From: a virus
DNA: 20,746 bases
Virus record (IMG/VR): IMGVR_UViG_3300006090_000003
Span: 1 to 20,746 of that record
Direction: 5' to 3' (one strand)
A model generated the notes under the pieces. It had not been told where the DNA came from. It searched no databases and saw only the letters and a program-made list of their open reading frames with translations. The first letter of the stretch is position 1, and each line of letters begins with the position of its first letter. The translations under genes were made by a program, and so were the position numbers. Positions 1 through 5,723 of this stretch are shown piece after piece.

Positions 1-485
1 TTTTCTCTAAAAATATCTGCCGCCGCGGCTCCTGTTGAAAATGCTCTTTGTAATTGCTCACCCGTTGTCTTAAAGTCCAAGCCTGCCACTGCCGCAATAT
101 TACCTGTAAGTTTTAAGTTTTCGTTTAAGGCATCAGCATCAGCCGATACAATGGCCAAGTTTCCTGAAGCCGCCGCAATATCTTGAAGACTAAACGGGAC
201 TTCTCCCGCATAGTTAGTTAAGGTTTGGAATGCTTTGGCACCTTCTCTTGCTGATCCAAATAAGAACTTAAATCTTAATTGTAATGATTCAACTTCTTTA
301 CCAACTTGAACTAAACCTTTTAAAAACTTATATGTTCCAATAGCCGCTAAAGCAACACCGGCTAACGTAGCCGCTCGACCCAAAGACATTAATGCTTTTT
401 GATTTTGCCCTAATGCTTTTTTTAAGCCTTCAACATCACGTTTGCCTGATACTTTGGCTTTAATGTTATATGTTTGTGTTGTCAT
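1..485 (-). CDS. Tail tape measure protein, N-terminal part (cut by window edge)
   Basis: Partial gene; about 161 codons are visible and the rest lies beyond position 1. Tape measure proteins set tail length and help DNA ejection. The N-terminus is lysine-rich, followed by a hydrophobic Ala/Gly/Leu stretch at about residues 34-50. Residues 68-110 (LQLRFKFLFGSAREG, then AGEVPFSLQDIAAASGNL) match the conserved N-terminal region common in siphovirus tape measure proteins. The ATG at 485 overlaps the TGA of the chaperone frameshift extension as ATGA, and AAGAAG lies just upstream as a weak ribosome site. Its position after the tail chaperone is the classic siphovirus order. The visible part is family-level evidence only; the C-terminal domains cannot be judged. 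Confidence 0.85.
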   Translation of the reverse strand, partial: MTTQTYNIKAKVSGKRDVEGLKKALGQNQKALMSLGRAATLAGVALAAIGTYKFLKGLVQVGKEVESLQLRFKFLFGSAREGAKAFQTLTNYAGEVPFSLQDIAAASGNLAIVSADADALNENLKLTGNIAAVAGLDFKTTGEQLQRAFSTGAAAADIFRE

Positions 486-685
486 CTTCTTCTTTTAGCC
501 TTACTTTTGGCTTTCATTGCCCTCATTTGTTTATTGGATGCGTCGTTCTCACTTTTAATGTATGCTAACCACATATCTATCTCCAACGTTGTTAGTTCCA
601 TTACTTCTGATAAACTTTTTTTAAGTCTATCACCCAACACAAGTAGAAACCTTGTCTCAACGTTGGTTTCTACTCCTTTACTAAA
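482..685 (-). CDS. -1 frameshift extension of the tail assembly chaperone (GT-like)
   Basis: This reading frame has no start codon near its beginning. It is open from 685 to a TGA at 482, in exactly the -1 frame relative to the chaperone that ends at 670. A ribosome slipping back one base between 685 and 670 would add about 63 residues, including MELTTLEIDMWLAYIKSEN and a basic Lys/Arg tail that ends overlapping the tape measure start. An E-x(3)-W-x-AY pattern is typical of the T part of lambda-like GT chaperones. The slip window reads GATTTAGTAAAGGAGTAG in mRNA sense. There is no perfect XXXYYYZ heptamer; A-AAG next to an AAGGAG Shine-Dalgarno-like run is the best candidate. An internal ATG at 601 could instead start a 40-residue protein, but its ribosome site is poor. 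Confidence 0.68.
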   Translation of the reverse strand, partial: FSKGVETNVETRFLLVLGDRLKKSLSEVMELTTLEIDMWLAYIKSENDASNKQMRAMKAKSKAKRRR

Positions 686-1017
686 TCATCAATCTTTGGT
701 TTTAAAGCCGCGTTATTGATTGTGCCTGCTATTTTTGTTATAACACCTGGATCTGCTTCGTTCATAAGCACTACCCTGTCTGCTTCGTTAAAAATCTTTT
801 TTCCACTTTTATCTAATGCTTTTTGAATTAAAGATTCTATTAAAGCCTCCACAATATGGCCCTTTGCTTGTAGATCTAATACCTTACTTTCCACAACAAA
901 CGGGTATGTTTTTTTATAAAAAACATCCATATCCCATTCCTTAACGTGTAATTGTAAAGCCTCACCATTCACTTCTCTGTGATAGTGTTTTGTTATTTTT
1001 TCTATATTATTTGTCAT
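670..1017 (-). CDS. Tail assembly chaperone (gpG-like)
   Basis: Encodes 115 residues. It lies between the tail tube and gp10-like genes and the tape measure gene, the invariant place of the tail assembly chaperone, which coats the tape measure protein during tail polymerisation. The protein is mostly alpha-helical in character, with charged helices and a short conserved-looking acidic C-terminus (KIDDLVKE). The ATG at 1017 overlaps the stop of the gp10-like gene (ATGA), and a GAGG run sits about 10 bases upstream. The function is inferred from position, size and the overlapping -1 frame rather than from a strong sequence motif. Confidence 0.7.
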   Translation of the reverse strand: MTNNIEKITKHYHREVNGEALQLHVKEWDMDVFYKKTYPFVVESKVLDLQAKGHIVEALIESLIQKALDKSGKKIFNEADRVVLMNEADPGVITKIAGTINNAALKPKIDDLVKE

Positions 1018-1322
1018 CTTCTTTTTCCTCTTTGTCTATTGGACACTTCCCGAGACGCTGGTCGGTAAAAACCCCCCGGTGCTTGTTTCGAATAACCCTC
1101 GTCAAGACGTGTAGCATAAGGCACGGTGTTCCGTAAATTATAACTTGAATTGGAGTTTTTACTTAATCTCCAATTCTGTCTTGCCCGACCCGATTTCTTG
1201 GGTGTGAATCTTTTAATTGTTTTAAAAAGATCCTGGGCTATTGAGCGAACTGACTGATCAAATATCCGTTCAAAATCAGCCGTTGCTTTTCCCGTTTTAG
1301 GTGATATACTAACTTTTAACAA
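1014..1322 (-). CDS. HK97 gp10-like minor tail or neck protein
   Basis: Encodes 102 residues, strongly basic. The pattern TPKKSGRARQNWRLSKN followed by VPYATRLDEGYSKQAPGGFY is typical of the HK97 gp10-like family, small proteins acting at the head-tail or tail-completion interface. The apparent start is a TTG at 1322, eight bases after a clear GGAG; no ATG is available near the N-terminus. The start codon lies inside a hairpin (1304-1330), so translation may be deliberately weak. In many siphoviruses this gene comes before the tail terminator; here it follows the tail tube gene. The family call is good; the exact role is uncertain. Confidence 0.72.
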   Translation of the reverse strand: MLKVSISPKTGKATADFERIFDQSVRSIAQDLFKTIKRFTPKKSGRARQNWRLSKNSNSSYNLRNTVPYATRLDEGYSKQAPGGFYRPASREVSNRQRGKRR

Positions 1323-1330
1323 AAGTATAT
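1304..1330 (-). promoter_or_regulatory. Hairpin enclosing the TTG start of the gp10-like gene
   Basis: ATATACT (1304-1310) is complementary to AGTATAT (1324-1330). An alternative inner stem ACTTTT/AAAAGT (1312-1317 with 1321-1326) has a three-base loop. In the mRNA the TTG start codon (1320-1322) falls at the tip of the structure, between ribosome site and coding sequence. It could limit translation of the gene, but the stem is AT-rich and its stability is not calculated. Confidence 0.4.
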
Positions 1331-1334
1331 CTCC

Positions 1335-1769
1335 TTATGCTACTGCGGCTATTGTTATGCCGTTTCCGCTACCGTCGTTCGTTCCTTGGAATGAACACGT
1401 TCCTTCTACCATACCGTCAAAGTTTGAAGTAATTGAAAAACCTGTGATTAAAACTTCACCTGTTAAACTCATACCTGCTGTTTCTCCTGATGGGTAAAGT
1501 TTGATTGAAGCGGGTGCTGATCCTTGTGTTCTCATCGCTTGTTGAGCAGTATCACTGTCTCTTAAGAACACGTCCATAGATCCACTAAAATTAGTTAAAC
1601 CTGCTTTGTAAGATCTAACTCCAGCGGAATCCATACTTGTATCTTCGATAGTTTCTGTTTCTAAATCTATTGAAAAAGATCTAACAGACGCTACCTTCGT
1701 TAAAGACGCACCAACATCAAACTCAACTCTTCCACTTTCTCCGGTGTATGTTGTTGTGTTATAAGCCAT
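1335..1769 (-). CDS. Major tail tube protein
   Basis: Encodes 144 residues, the usual size for siphovirus tail tube subunits that polymerise around the tape measure. Features seen are a Gly/Ser/Thr-rich, beta-strand-rich sequence, the opening GESGRVEFDVGASLTKVASV, a central SGSMDVFLRDSD stretch, and a C-terminal half with alternating strands ending in GTCSFQGTNDGSGNG. Acidic residues are frequent, as in tail tube lumens. The gene has the strongest ribosome site of the region (AAGGAGG), fitting a highly made protein. Its ATG overlaps the stop of the 83-residue gene upstream (TAATG). The neighbours (tail terminator upstream, chaperone downstream) support the call. Confidence 0.82.
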   Translation of the reverse strand: MAYNTTTYTGESGRVEFDVGASLTKVASVRSFSIDLETETIEDTSMDSAGVRSYKAGLTNFSGSMDVFLRDSDTAQQAMRTQGSAPASIKLYPSGETAGMSLTGEVLITGFSITSNFDGMVEGTCSFQGTNDGSGNGITIAAVA

Positions 1770-2020
1770 TATAAGGCCTCCTTGTTATTGGTTGTTAAAT
1801 CTTTCGGTCCAAAAAGATTTAGATTTGTTTTTGTCGTCAATACTACAGGGGTATCAACTTCAACAACTTTTTTAACATTACGTCTTTTAGTTGTTTTTTT
1901 TGTTTTCCTTTGTAGCACCGATGGCTCGTTGTATGACCAACCATCTATCAGCCGTTGCTGGACTTGTTTGTTTCCAACAATTTCTGAATTCCCGAATTTA
2001 TCCCATAATTGAATACTCAT
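1769..2020 (-). CDS. Small hypothetical protein between tail terminator and tail tube
   Basis: Encodes 83 residues if started at the ATG at 2020, which overlaps the previous stop (TAATG) and has AAAGGAG upstream. A longer frame to 2053 would overlap the tail terminator gene and is less likely. The N-terminal third (MSIQLWDKFGNSEIVG) contains an aromatic/Gly motif; the middle (about residues 38-52) is very basic (KTKKTTKRRNVKK); the C-terminus holds NLFGPKDLT. I recognise no family. A small basic protein here may be a virion or tail-completion component, but this is only positional inference. Confidence 0.6.
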   Translation of the reverse strand: MSIQLWDKFGNSEIVGNKQVQQRLIDGWSYNEPSVLQRKTKKTTKRRNVKKVVEVDTPVVLTTKTNLNLFGPKDLTTNNKEAL

Positions 2021-2457
2021 TATAAAACTCCTTTTACATATTGATAGACGCATTGAACGGTAATTATTATTTCCCCTAATGGTAATTCTCTTTCAATAAC
2101 TTCTATGTTTGTTATACTTGTGCTCACGCCGTGTATGTTAGTATCTGCTAACGTAATATCTCTATCACGTGATACTTCCATTATTTCCTCGATGCGTTCG
2201 ACAAGTTCATTTTTGGCGGTGTCTAATTGTGTGCCGCGAACATAACACTTTAATTGGTAATCAATTGTTCCTTGTCTTAAGTCAGTAGATATGTCTTCTC
2301 TTGATTCATTCATACTATTCATTAAGATAGCGGGGAATTGTGTTATTGCTATTTTAGATACGTCAAAGAATTCTCTGCTCACTAACCCCAACGCAGGATT
2401 GGTTATGTTTTGTAATTGGTTAAAAATATTTGTTGCTATGTTTTCTCTTGCTGACAT
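2020..2457 (-). CDS. Tail terminator-like protein
   Basis: Encodes 145 residues. It lies between the head-tail adaptor and the tail tube gene, where siphoviruses carry the tail terminator, which caps the tail tube and joins it to the head. The sequence has the usual pattern of this family: an N-terminal helix (ENIATNIFNQLQNI), a VSREFFDV strand, then FPAILM, an ID(Y)QLKCYV strand, a long helix (AKNELVERIEEIMEV), and C-terminal strands ending in a branch-rich IIITVQCVYQYV. ATG at 2457, overlapping the preceding stop (TAATG); no strong ribosome site, so translation is probably coupled to the upstream gene. Confidence 0.65.
   Translation of the reverse strand: MSARENIATNIFNQLQNITNPALGLVSREFFDVSKIAITQFPAILMNSMNESREDISTDLRQGTIDYQLKCYVRGTQLDTAKNELVERIEEIMEVSRDRDITLADTNIHGVSTSITNIEVIERELPLGEIIITVQCVYQYVKGVL
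2023..2036 (-). promoter_or_regulatory. Small hairpin with the Shine-Dalgarno GGAG as its loop
   Basis: TAAAA (2023-2027) pairs with TTTTA (2032-2036) and the mRNA loop is GGAG, the ribosome site of the 83-residue gene starting at 2020. A five-base AT stem is weak alone, but it resembles the larger elements at 2913-2958. Confidence 0.3.
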
Positions 2458-2906
2458 TATCTTATAAGCCTATTATGATAAAATGTTTGTTTTTCACCTT
2501 CACTAAATGTGCCGGAAGAATCTAAATCATATGAAACACCTACGGCTAATATCGAGTCAAACTCTTCATTAAACTTTTCTTTGTAGTAATGTAGTTTTTC
2601 TCTAAATGAATCGCCTTCTACCTCGAATTTTGATAAACGTGGGTAAATGTATTGATACAGAACGTGATATACAGCCGCTCTTGTAAATTGACTGCTATCT
2701 AATCTGCTGGGTGATAATTTAGTATTTGCTCCTATAACACTTACGTCTCTTGTGCCGTATCTTGCTGTAGGATACCATTTTATGTTTAATAGTCTTATAA
2801 GGTCATCATACGTCTTCTCGTGTAAATCACTGAAGTCTTGGATGCCATAGTTTTTTATGTCTGGTTCGTATTCAAGTATATCTGAATCGCTTGCGAATGT
2901 TGCCAT
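2457..2906 (-). CDS. Head-tail connector / adaptor protein with an EF-hand-like loop
   Basis: Encodes 149 residues. It follows the major capsid gene and precedes the tail terminator, the position of gp6-like head-tail adaptors that sit under the portal. It is mainly helical: DILEYEPDIKNYG at residues 8-20, then DDLIRLLNIKWY, and a long helix around residues 75-115. Near the C-terminus, residues 127-138 read DLDSSGTFSEGE, which fits the calcium-binding EF-hand loop (D1, D3, S5, G6, hydrophobic 8, E12). The ATG at 2906 is preceded at 12 bases by an AAGGA that sits in a hairpin loop. The adaptor role is inferred from position and fold style. Confidence 0.62.
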   Translation of the reverse strand: MATFASDSDILEYEPDIKNYGIQDFSDLHEKTYDDLIRLLNIKWYPTARYGTRDVSVIGANTKLSPSRLDSSQFTRAAVYHVLYQYIYPRLSKFEVEGDSFREKLHYYKEKFNEEFDSILAVGVSYDLDSSGTFSEGEKQTFYHNRLIR

Positions 2907-2912
2907 AATAGA

Positions 2913-2958
2913 TAAAAGTCCTTCTTTTAATTTAATACAATAAAGTCCTTCTTTATTG
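2913..2958 (-). promoter_or_regulatory. Two tandem hairpins presenting AAGGA in five-base loops
   Basis: The first hairpin read in mRNA has a perfect 8-bp stem: 2938-2945 (caataaag) pairs with 2951-2958 (ctttattg). The second has a 6-bp stem, 2913-2918 with 2924-2929. In both the mRNA loop is AAGGA. The shared core is a 13-base exact direct repeat (2915-2927 and 2942-2954), 27 bases apart. The proximal AAGGA is the only ribosome site for the connector gene at 2906. This 128-base gene-free gap also contains the terminator at 2979-3011. Confidence 0.6.
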
Positions 2959-2978
2959 CTGTATTATTTATTTAATAT

Positions 2979-3011
2979 AAAAAAAAGGCCCCAGATTGCT
3001 ACAGGGCCTTT
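2979..3011 (-). terminator. Intrinsic terminator downstream of the major capsid gene
   Basis: In mRNA sense AAAGGCCC (3004-3011) pairs with GGGCCTTT (2984-2991) around a 12-base loop, and a run of eight U follows (2979-2986). It starts 24 bases after the capsid stop codon. It would end or reduce transcription after the capsid gene and lower expression of connector and tail genes relative to capsid. Confidence 0.88.
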
Positions 3012-3034
3012 AATGTATTTGAGCAAATTAATTA

Positions 3035-3910
3035 TTAGTTAATTTGTTTGTCGCCTCTTACTAATACTGCGTATGCCGCTTGAACAATAGCATTACCTCT
3101 TGCTGTCGTTCCCACATATTCCGTATTACGAAGGCTGGCATCACGTTGGGTCTCAATTTTCAAAGGTCTTTTTAAAACGTGTCCAAATGCTGTTGGACTA
3201 AAGACTGCTCCCAAAGCGTCTGTAGAAACAGAATCTGCCGCTACTACCGCTGAAGAAAACATTTTCACATTGAATAGTCTTCCTACGTATGCTGATTTGC
3301 CGATCGCTTGATCACCAACTGAAGATAAAACATTAGCCGCAGTTGAATACCCTGCTGTTGTTAAAGTTTTTGCTATGTTATATGCTTGACTTGGATGTAA
3401 TACTGCTACGTAATCTCCGTCAGCATCTGTAGGTGCTGATTGACTTCGTAAAGTATAAACCGCTTGAAGAATATGAGCCGGTGTTAATTCCGTTCCACTT
3501 CCACCAACATTTTGTGAAATGTTGCCTTCTGTAAAGAACGCAAAAGCATCCGTATCAATTTTCTCTGCGATCGCATTTCCTATCATAATCCCTACATCGG
3601 AACCCATATTTCTTGCTGTGGATTCTGATAAAAGATCTGATACATCAACTCTCGCACCAATTTCGCTTGCCGCGATACTAACGCTTGATGTTGATGGATT
3701 TAAAGATGAAAGGTCGTCTTCTTGCCCTGGGGCAGATGCTTGAACACTTCCATATATAGGAATTTGAGCCGTTAAGCCCGGGCTTCCTGTCATATCATAA
3801 ACTTTGAATACACTTGCCGCTATAGATTTTTCTTGTAAAGTAAATCTTGCTTCCTGCAAAATATTCGTTAGTAATGATGTATCACCCGTTTGTAGTTCTG
3901 GACTTGCCAT
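3035..3910 (-). CDS. Major capsid protein (HK97-fold type)
   Basis: Encodes 291 residues, directly after the scaffold gene, as usual. Typical features are the N-terminal helical part (TSLLTNILQEARFTLQEKS), a Pro/Ala-rich strand region (GLTAQIPIYGSVQAS), the segment EIGARVDVSDLLSES, GNAIAEKIDTDAFAFF, and C-terminal strands including GRLFNVKMFSSAVV and TTARGNAIVQAAYAVLVRG. This is the layout seen in many marine siphovirus and podovirus capsid proteins of HK97 fold. GAGGAG lies about 9 bases before the ATG at 3910. An intrinsic terminator follows. No prohead protease gene is found nearby, so maturation may not need one or it lies elsewhere. Confidence 0.85.
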   Translation of the reverse strand: MASPELQTGDTSLLTNILQEARFTLQEKSIAASVFKVYDMTGSPGLTAQIPIYGSVQASAPGQEDDLSSLNPSTSSVSIAASEIGARVDVSDLLSESTARNMGSDVGIMIGNAIAEKIDTDAFAFFTEGNISQNVGGSGTELTPAHILQAVYTLRSQSAPTDADGDYVAVLHPSQAYNIAKTLTTAGYSTAANVLSSVGDQAIGKSAYVGRLFNVKMFSSAVVAADSVSTDALGAVFSPTAFGHVLKRPLKIETQRDASLRNTEYVGTTARGNAIVQAAYAVLVRGDKQIN

Positions 3911-3941
3911 TTGCTACTCTCCTCGTTTAATACAAAAAACT

Positions 3942-4673
3942 TTATACTTGTTTGTAGATTTCTCGTCTCAACTTTTTATATAAAGCAAATTGTTCTGGAT
4001 TCTTAAGATCCAATTTGTTTATATCAACGTCTGTAGCACCTTCTGAAGATGTGTTCGATTTAGATCCGCTACCTGCCGGTCCTGCTAATACAAAATGAGC
4101 GTTGCTTTTTAAAAATTCAGCAACAAGTCCATCTGGTGTTAAAGCATCACCTTTTTCAGTATAACGTGTCTGTTTTGATATTGGATCAATTACTTCTACT
4201 GAACCATCGTCTCTCATTACCACCTGTTCTCTTACAAGTTTTACAACTTGCTCGGGGTTAATAGCAGAATGCTTACTTGCTGAGTTCAGCAAAGCGCCAT
4301 CCACCTTAATGTTTGACAATTCGGTTGTTAAAGTATTGACTTTTAAGTTTGCCTTTTCGGCTTGCTCTCTCAATATCTTCTCAAACTCACCTTTTTTCTT
4401 TTGCTCTTCTAATTTGGATTGCTCCTCTTTATCAAGCAAAGTCTTATAGGTCTCAACATTTACACCATCAAACTTTTTTAACACTCTTGCCTCGGTAGTA
4501 TGTTTTACCTTGGCCATAATATTATCTACGTCTTCTTGTGTATATGCCTTCGTTGGTTGATTAACAACGTTCTCCTGCGATGGAATATTTTTTGTTTGTT
4601 CTGGTTGTGCCGCAGTAGCATTTTCCTTATTCAAATCCGATGTTTGTGTTGTTGTTGTTTCTTCTTGACTCAT
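3942..4673 (-). CDS. Capsid scaffolding protein
   Basis: Encodes 243 residues immediately upstream of the major capsid gene. It has the standard character of phage scaffolds: a low-complexity Thr/Gln/Glu N-terminus (residues 1-45), a long charged coiled-coil region (about residues 78-125, KEEQSKLEEQKKKGEFEKIL), and a mixed C-terminal part ending in a basic helix (LYKKLRREIYKQV) of the kind that contacts capsid subunits. Scaffolds guide procapsid assembly and leave afterwards. AGGAGG lies about 7 bases before the ATG at 4673. Strong by position and composition; no catalytic protease motif is seen. Confidence 0.8.
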   Translation of the reverse strand: MSQEETTTTQTSDLNKENATAAQPEQTKNIPSQENVVNQPTKAYTQEDVDNIMAKVKHTTEARVLKKFDGVNVETYKTLLDKEEQSKLEEQKKKGEFEKILREQAEKANLKVNTLTTELSNIKVDGALLNSASKHSAINPEQVVKLVREQVVMRDDGSVEVIDPISKQTRYTEKGDALTPDGLVAEFLKSNAHFVLAGPAGSGSKSNTSSEGATDVDINKLDLKNPEQFALYKKLRREIYKQV

Positions 4674-4694
4674 CGTGTCCTCCTATTATTTTAT

Positions 4695-4710
4695 AGGGTA
4701 GTATAACCCT
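4695..4710 (-). repeat. Short inverted repeat upstream of the scaffold gene
   Basis: AGGGT (4695-4699) and ACCCT (4706-4710) flank a six-base loop, 20 bases before the scaffold ATG. There is no U run after it in mRNA sense, so it is not a convincing terminator. Possible mRNA structure only. Confidence 0.25.
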
Positions 4711-4720
4711 TTTTATAAGT

Positions 4721-4984
4721 TTATTTATTATTAGGCTTACCATATATAGGTTTTTGCCCTTTGTTTTGGCTATCACTATATAAGTTTAAAATTTCGTGTC
4801 CTCTTGCTAAAGCAATTTTCCGCATTTGTCTTAATGCTCTTCTTGCCTGTATAGCATAAAGTCTTGAAGGCCTATTCATTAGTTTATCATAAGCAGTAAA
4901 ATAATCTAAACAAGTTTTTTTTAATTTTAAATGTCTTGCTGACTCAACTGGCTCTTTGTATATTCTTCTTATTGTGTTTGGCAT
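4721..4984 (-). CDS. Small basic hypothetical protein
   Basis: Encodes 87 residues with many Arg and Lys. The central part (about residues 38-62), RPSRLYAIQARRALRQMRKI followed by ALARG, forms a strongly basic amphipathic helix. I recognise no named family, although similar small basic proteins occur next to head genes in marine phages. The ATG at 4984 overlaps the stop of the 55-residue gene upstream (TAATG), so translation is probably coupled. A nucleic-acid-binding or head-related role is possible but not shown. Confidence 0.6.
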   Translation of the reverse strand: MPNTIRRIYKEPVESARHLKLKKTCLDYFTAYDKLMNRPSRLYAIQARRALRQMRKIALARGHEILNLYSDSQNKGQKPIYGKPNNK

Positions 4985-5151
4985 TAATGATATGATTCCT
5001 CATCTACACATTGTCCTTGATTCCAATTTAAATCTCTTTCTAATCTATAAGGTTTAATATGTGAATATTTTATTTTAGCAAACAACTCGTATTTGTCATA
5101 AAATTCTGTATCTTGTAAATCAAATGTTGTTGCGCCTTTATCAAATGTCAT
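4984..5151 (-). CDS. Small hypothetical protein, 55 residues
   Basis: A short gene read directly from the sequence: ATG at 5151, TAA at 4984-4986. The product begins MTFDKGATTFDLQDTEF and ends CVDEESYH; it is acidic with many aromatic residues (YDKYELFAKIKYSHIKPY). It fits exactly between its neighbours: the upstream gene ends at 5153 (TAATATG) and its stop overlaps the downstream ATG (TAATG). The ribosome site is weak, so it probably relies on translational coupling. Function unknown. Confidence 0.62.
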   Translation of the reverse strand: MTFDKGATTFDLQDTEFYDKYELFAKIKYSHIKPYRLERDLNWNQGQCVDEESYH

Positions 5152-5152
5152 A

Positions 5153-5365
5153 TTAATCAAAATTAATAACGCTCCAAGGCATTGCTCTACCTTGTGAGTT
5201 CTTTACTAAATCACCTGTATCTACAAAACTCGCCACTCTTAACATTTTGTAGCCATTGGAGGTAATCTTCTTTTGATAGACTTGACAAGGTCTTACTTCT
5301 CTGCCTTTTATAAAATACTTTGGCTTTAGGATTGACGGACCTTTTCTGTTTTTTGTGCCTGCCAT
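5153..5365 (-). CDS. Small basic hypothetical protein, 70 residues
   Basis: The N-terminus is basic (MAGTKNRKGPSILKPKYFIK), followed by GREVRPCQVYQKK and a C-terminal SQGRAMPWSVINFD. It looks like a small beta-rich protein of the head block. No family recognised. GAGGTAG lies about 7 bases before the ATG at 5365. It continues the run of small genes between portal and scaffold. Confidence 0.6.
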   Translation of the reverse strand: MAGTKNRKGPSILKPKYFIKGREVRPCQVYQKKITSNGYKMLRVASFVDTGDLVKNSQGRAMPWSVINFD

Positions 5366-5387
5366 CGCAATCTACCTCATTAATCAT

Positions 5388-5468
5388 TTAAAAAGTATCC
5401 TCTATCCATCTATGTATTATATAACACAGATATACCATTAACAATACAAATAGAAACAAGTTAATCAT
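5388..5468 (-). CDS. Putative 26-residue membrane micropeptide
   Basis: ATG at 5468, TAA at 5388-5390. Residues 2-18 are almost entirely hydrophobic (INLFLFVLLMVYLCYII), followed by a short charged end (HRWIEDTF), a typical single transmembrane segment. The ribosome site is poor (AAAGAA about 6 bases upstream; a better GGAG lies about 17 bases away), so it may be translated by coupling to the peptide ending at 5481. Possible holin-like, exclusion or virion membrane peptide; chance is also possible at this length. Confidence 0.42.
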   Translation of the reverse strand: MINLFLFVLLMVYLCYIIHRWIEDTF

Positions 5469-5480
5469 ATTATTTCTTTA

Positions 5481-5591
5481 TTATTCTCCTACAGCAGGTA
5501 TATCTGTTGGTGCAAATATTCCAGTTTGCCATACTACAACTAATACAACAACTACAATAACTCCTGCCCATATCCATTTATTTTTAAGCAT
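5481..5591 (-). CDS. 36-residue single-pass membrane micropeptide
   Basis: ATG at 5591 with an excellent AAAGGAG ribosome site about 6 bases upstream; TAA at 5481-5483. The product starts MLKNKWIW, then has a Val-rich hydrophobic segment (about residues 6-21, AGVIVVVVLVVVW), then a short polar tail ending in Gly-Glu. Lys residues before and Trp at both ends of the segment are classic membrane-interface marks, suggesting N-terminus inside. The strong ribosome site argues for real expression. Function unknown; it lies just downstream of the portal gene rather than in a recognisable lysis cassette. Confidence 0.7.
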   Translation of the reverse strand: MLKNKWIWAGVIVVVVLVVVWQTGIFAPTDIPAVGE

Positions 5592-5604
5592 TATTTTCTC
5601 CTTT

Positions 5605-5712
5605 CTAATTGCCCACCAATCCACCCAAGATCTTATAAGATCCTTCGCCTGACAACCACTCTGCTATTTTATCTAAAGTCGCAAAAATGGCTTCTACTAT
5701 TTTATCTATCAT
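5605..5712 (-). CDS. 35-residue amphipathic micropeptide
   Basis: ATG at 5712, TAG at 5605-5607; AAAGGA lies about 9 bases upstream. It starts 11 bases after the portal stop codon. Residues 1-20 (MIDKIVEAIFATLDKIAEWL) form an amphipathic helix with acidic and hydrophobic faces; the C-terminus is Gly-rich (GGLVGN). It could associate with membranes or with the portal. No homologue recognised. Expression is supported by ribosome site and spacing. Confidence 0.6.
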   Translation of the reverse strand: MIDKIVEAIFATLDKIAEWLSGEGSYKILGGLVGN

Positions 5713-5723
5713 TATTATTCCTT

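Noticed and set aside
474-719. Plus-strand hydrophobic frame of 81 codons near the tape measure start
   Set aside because: It is antisense to the chaperone frameshift extension and the tape measure start, both supported by overlap junctions; its Leu-rich look comes from the reverse of Lys/Glu-rich codons.
1769-2053. Longer version of the 83-residue gene starting at 2053
   Set aside because: The ATG at 2020 has an AAAGGAG ribosome site and a stop-start overlap; the extra 11 residues would only overlap the tail terminator gene.
4694-4711. Terminator before the scaffold gene
   Set aside because: Stem of only five base pairs and no U run following in mRNA sense.
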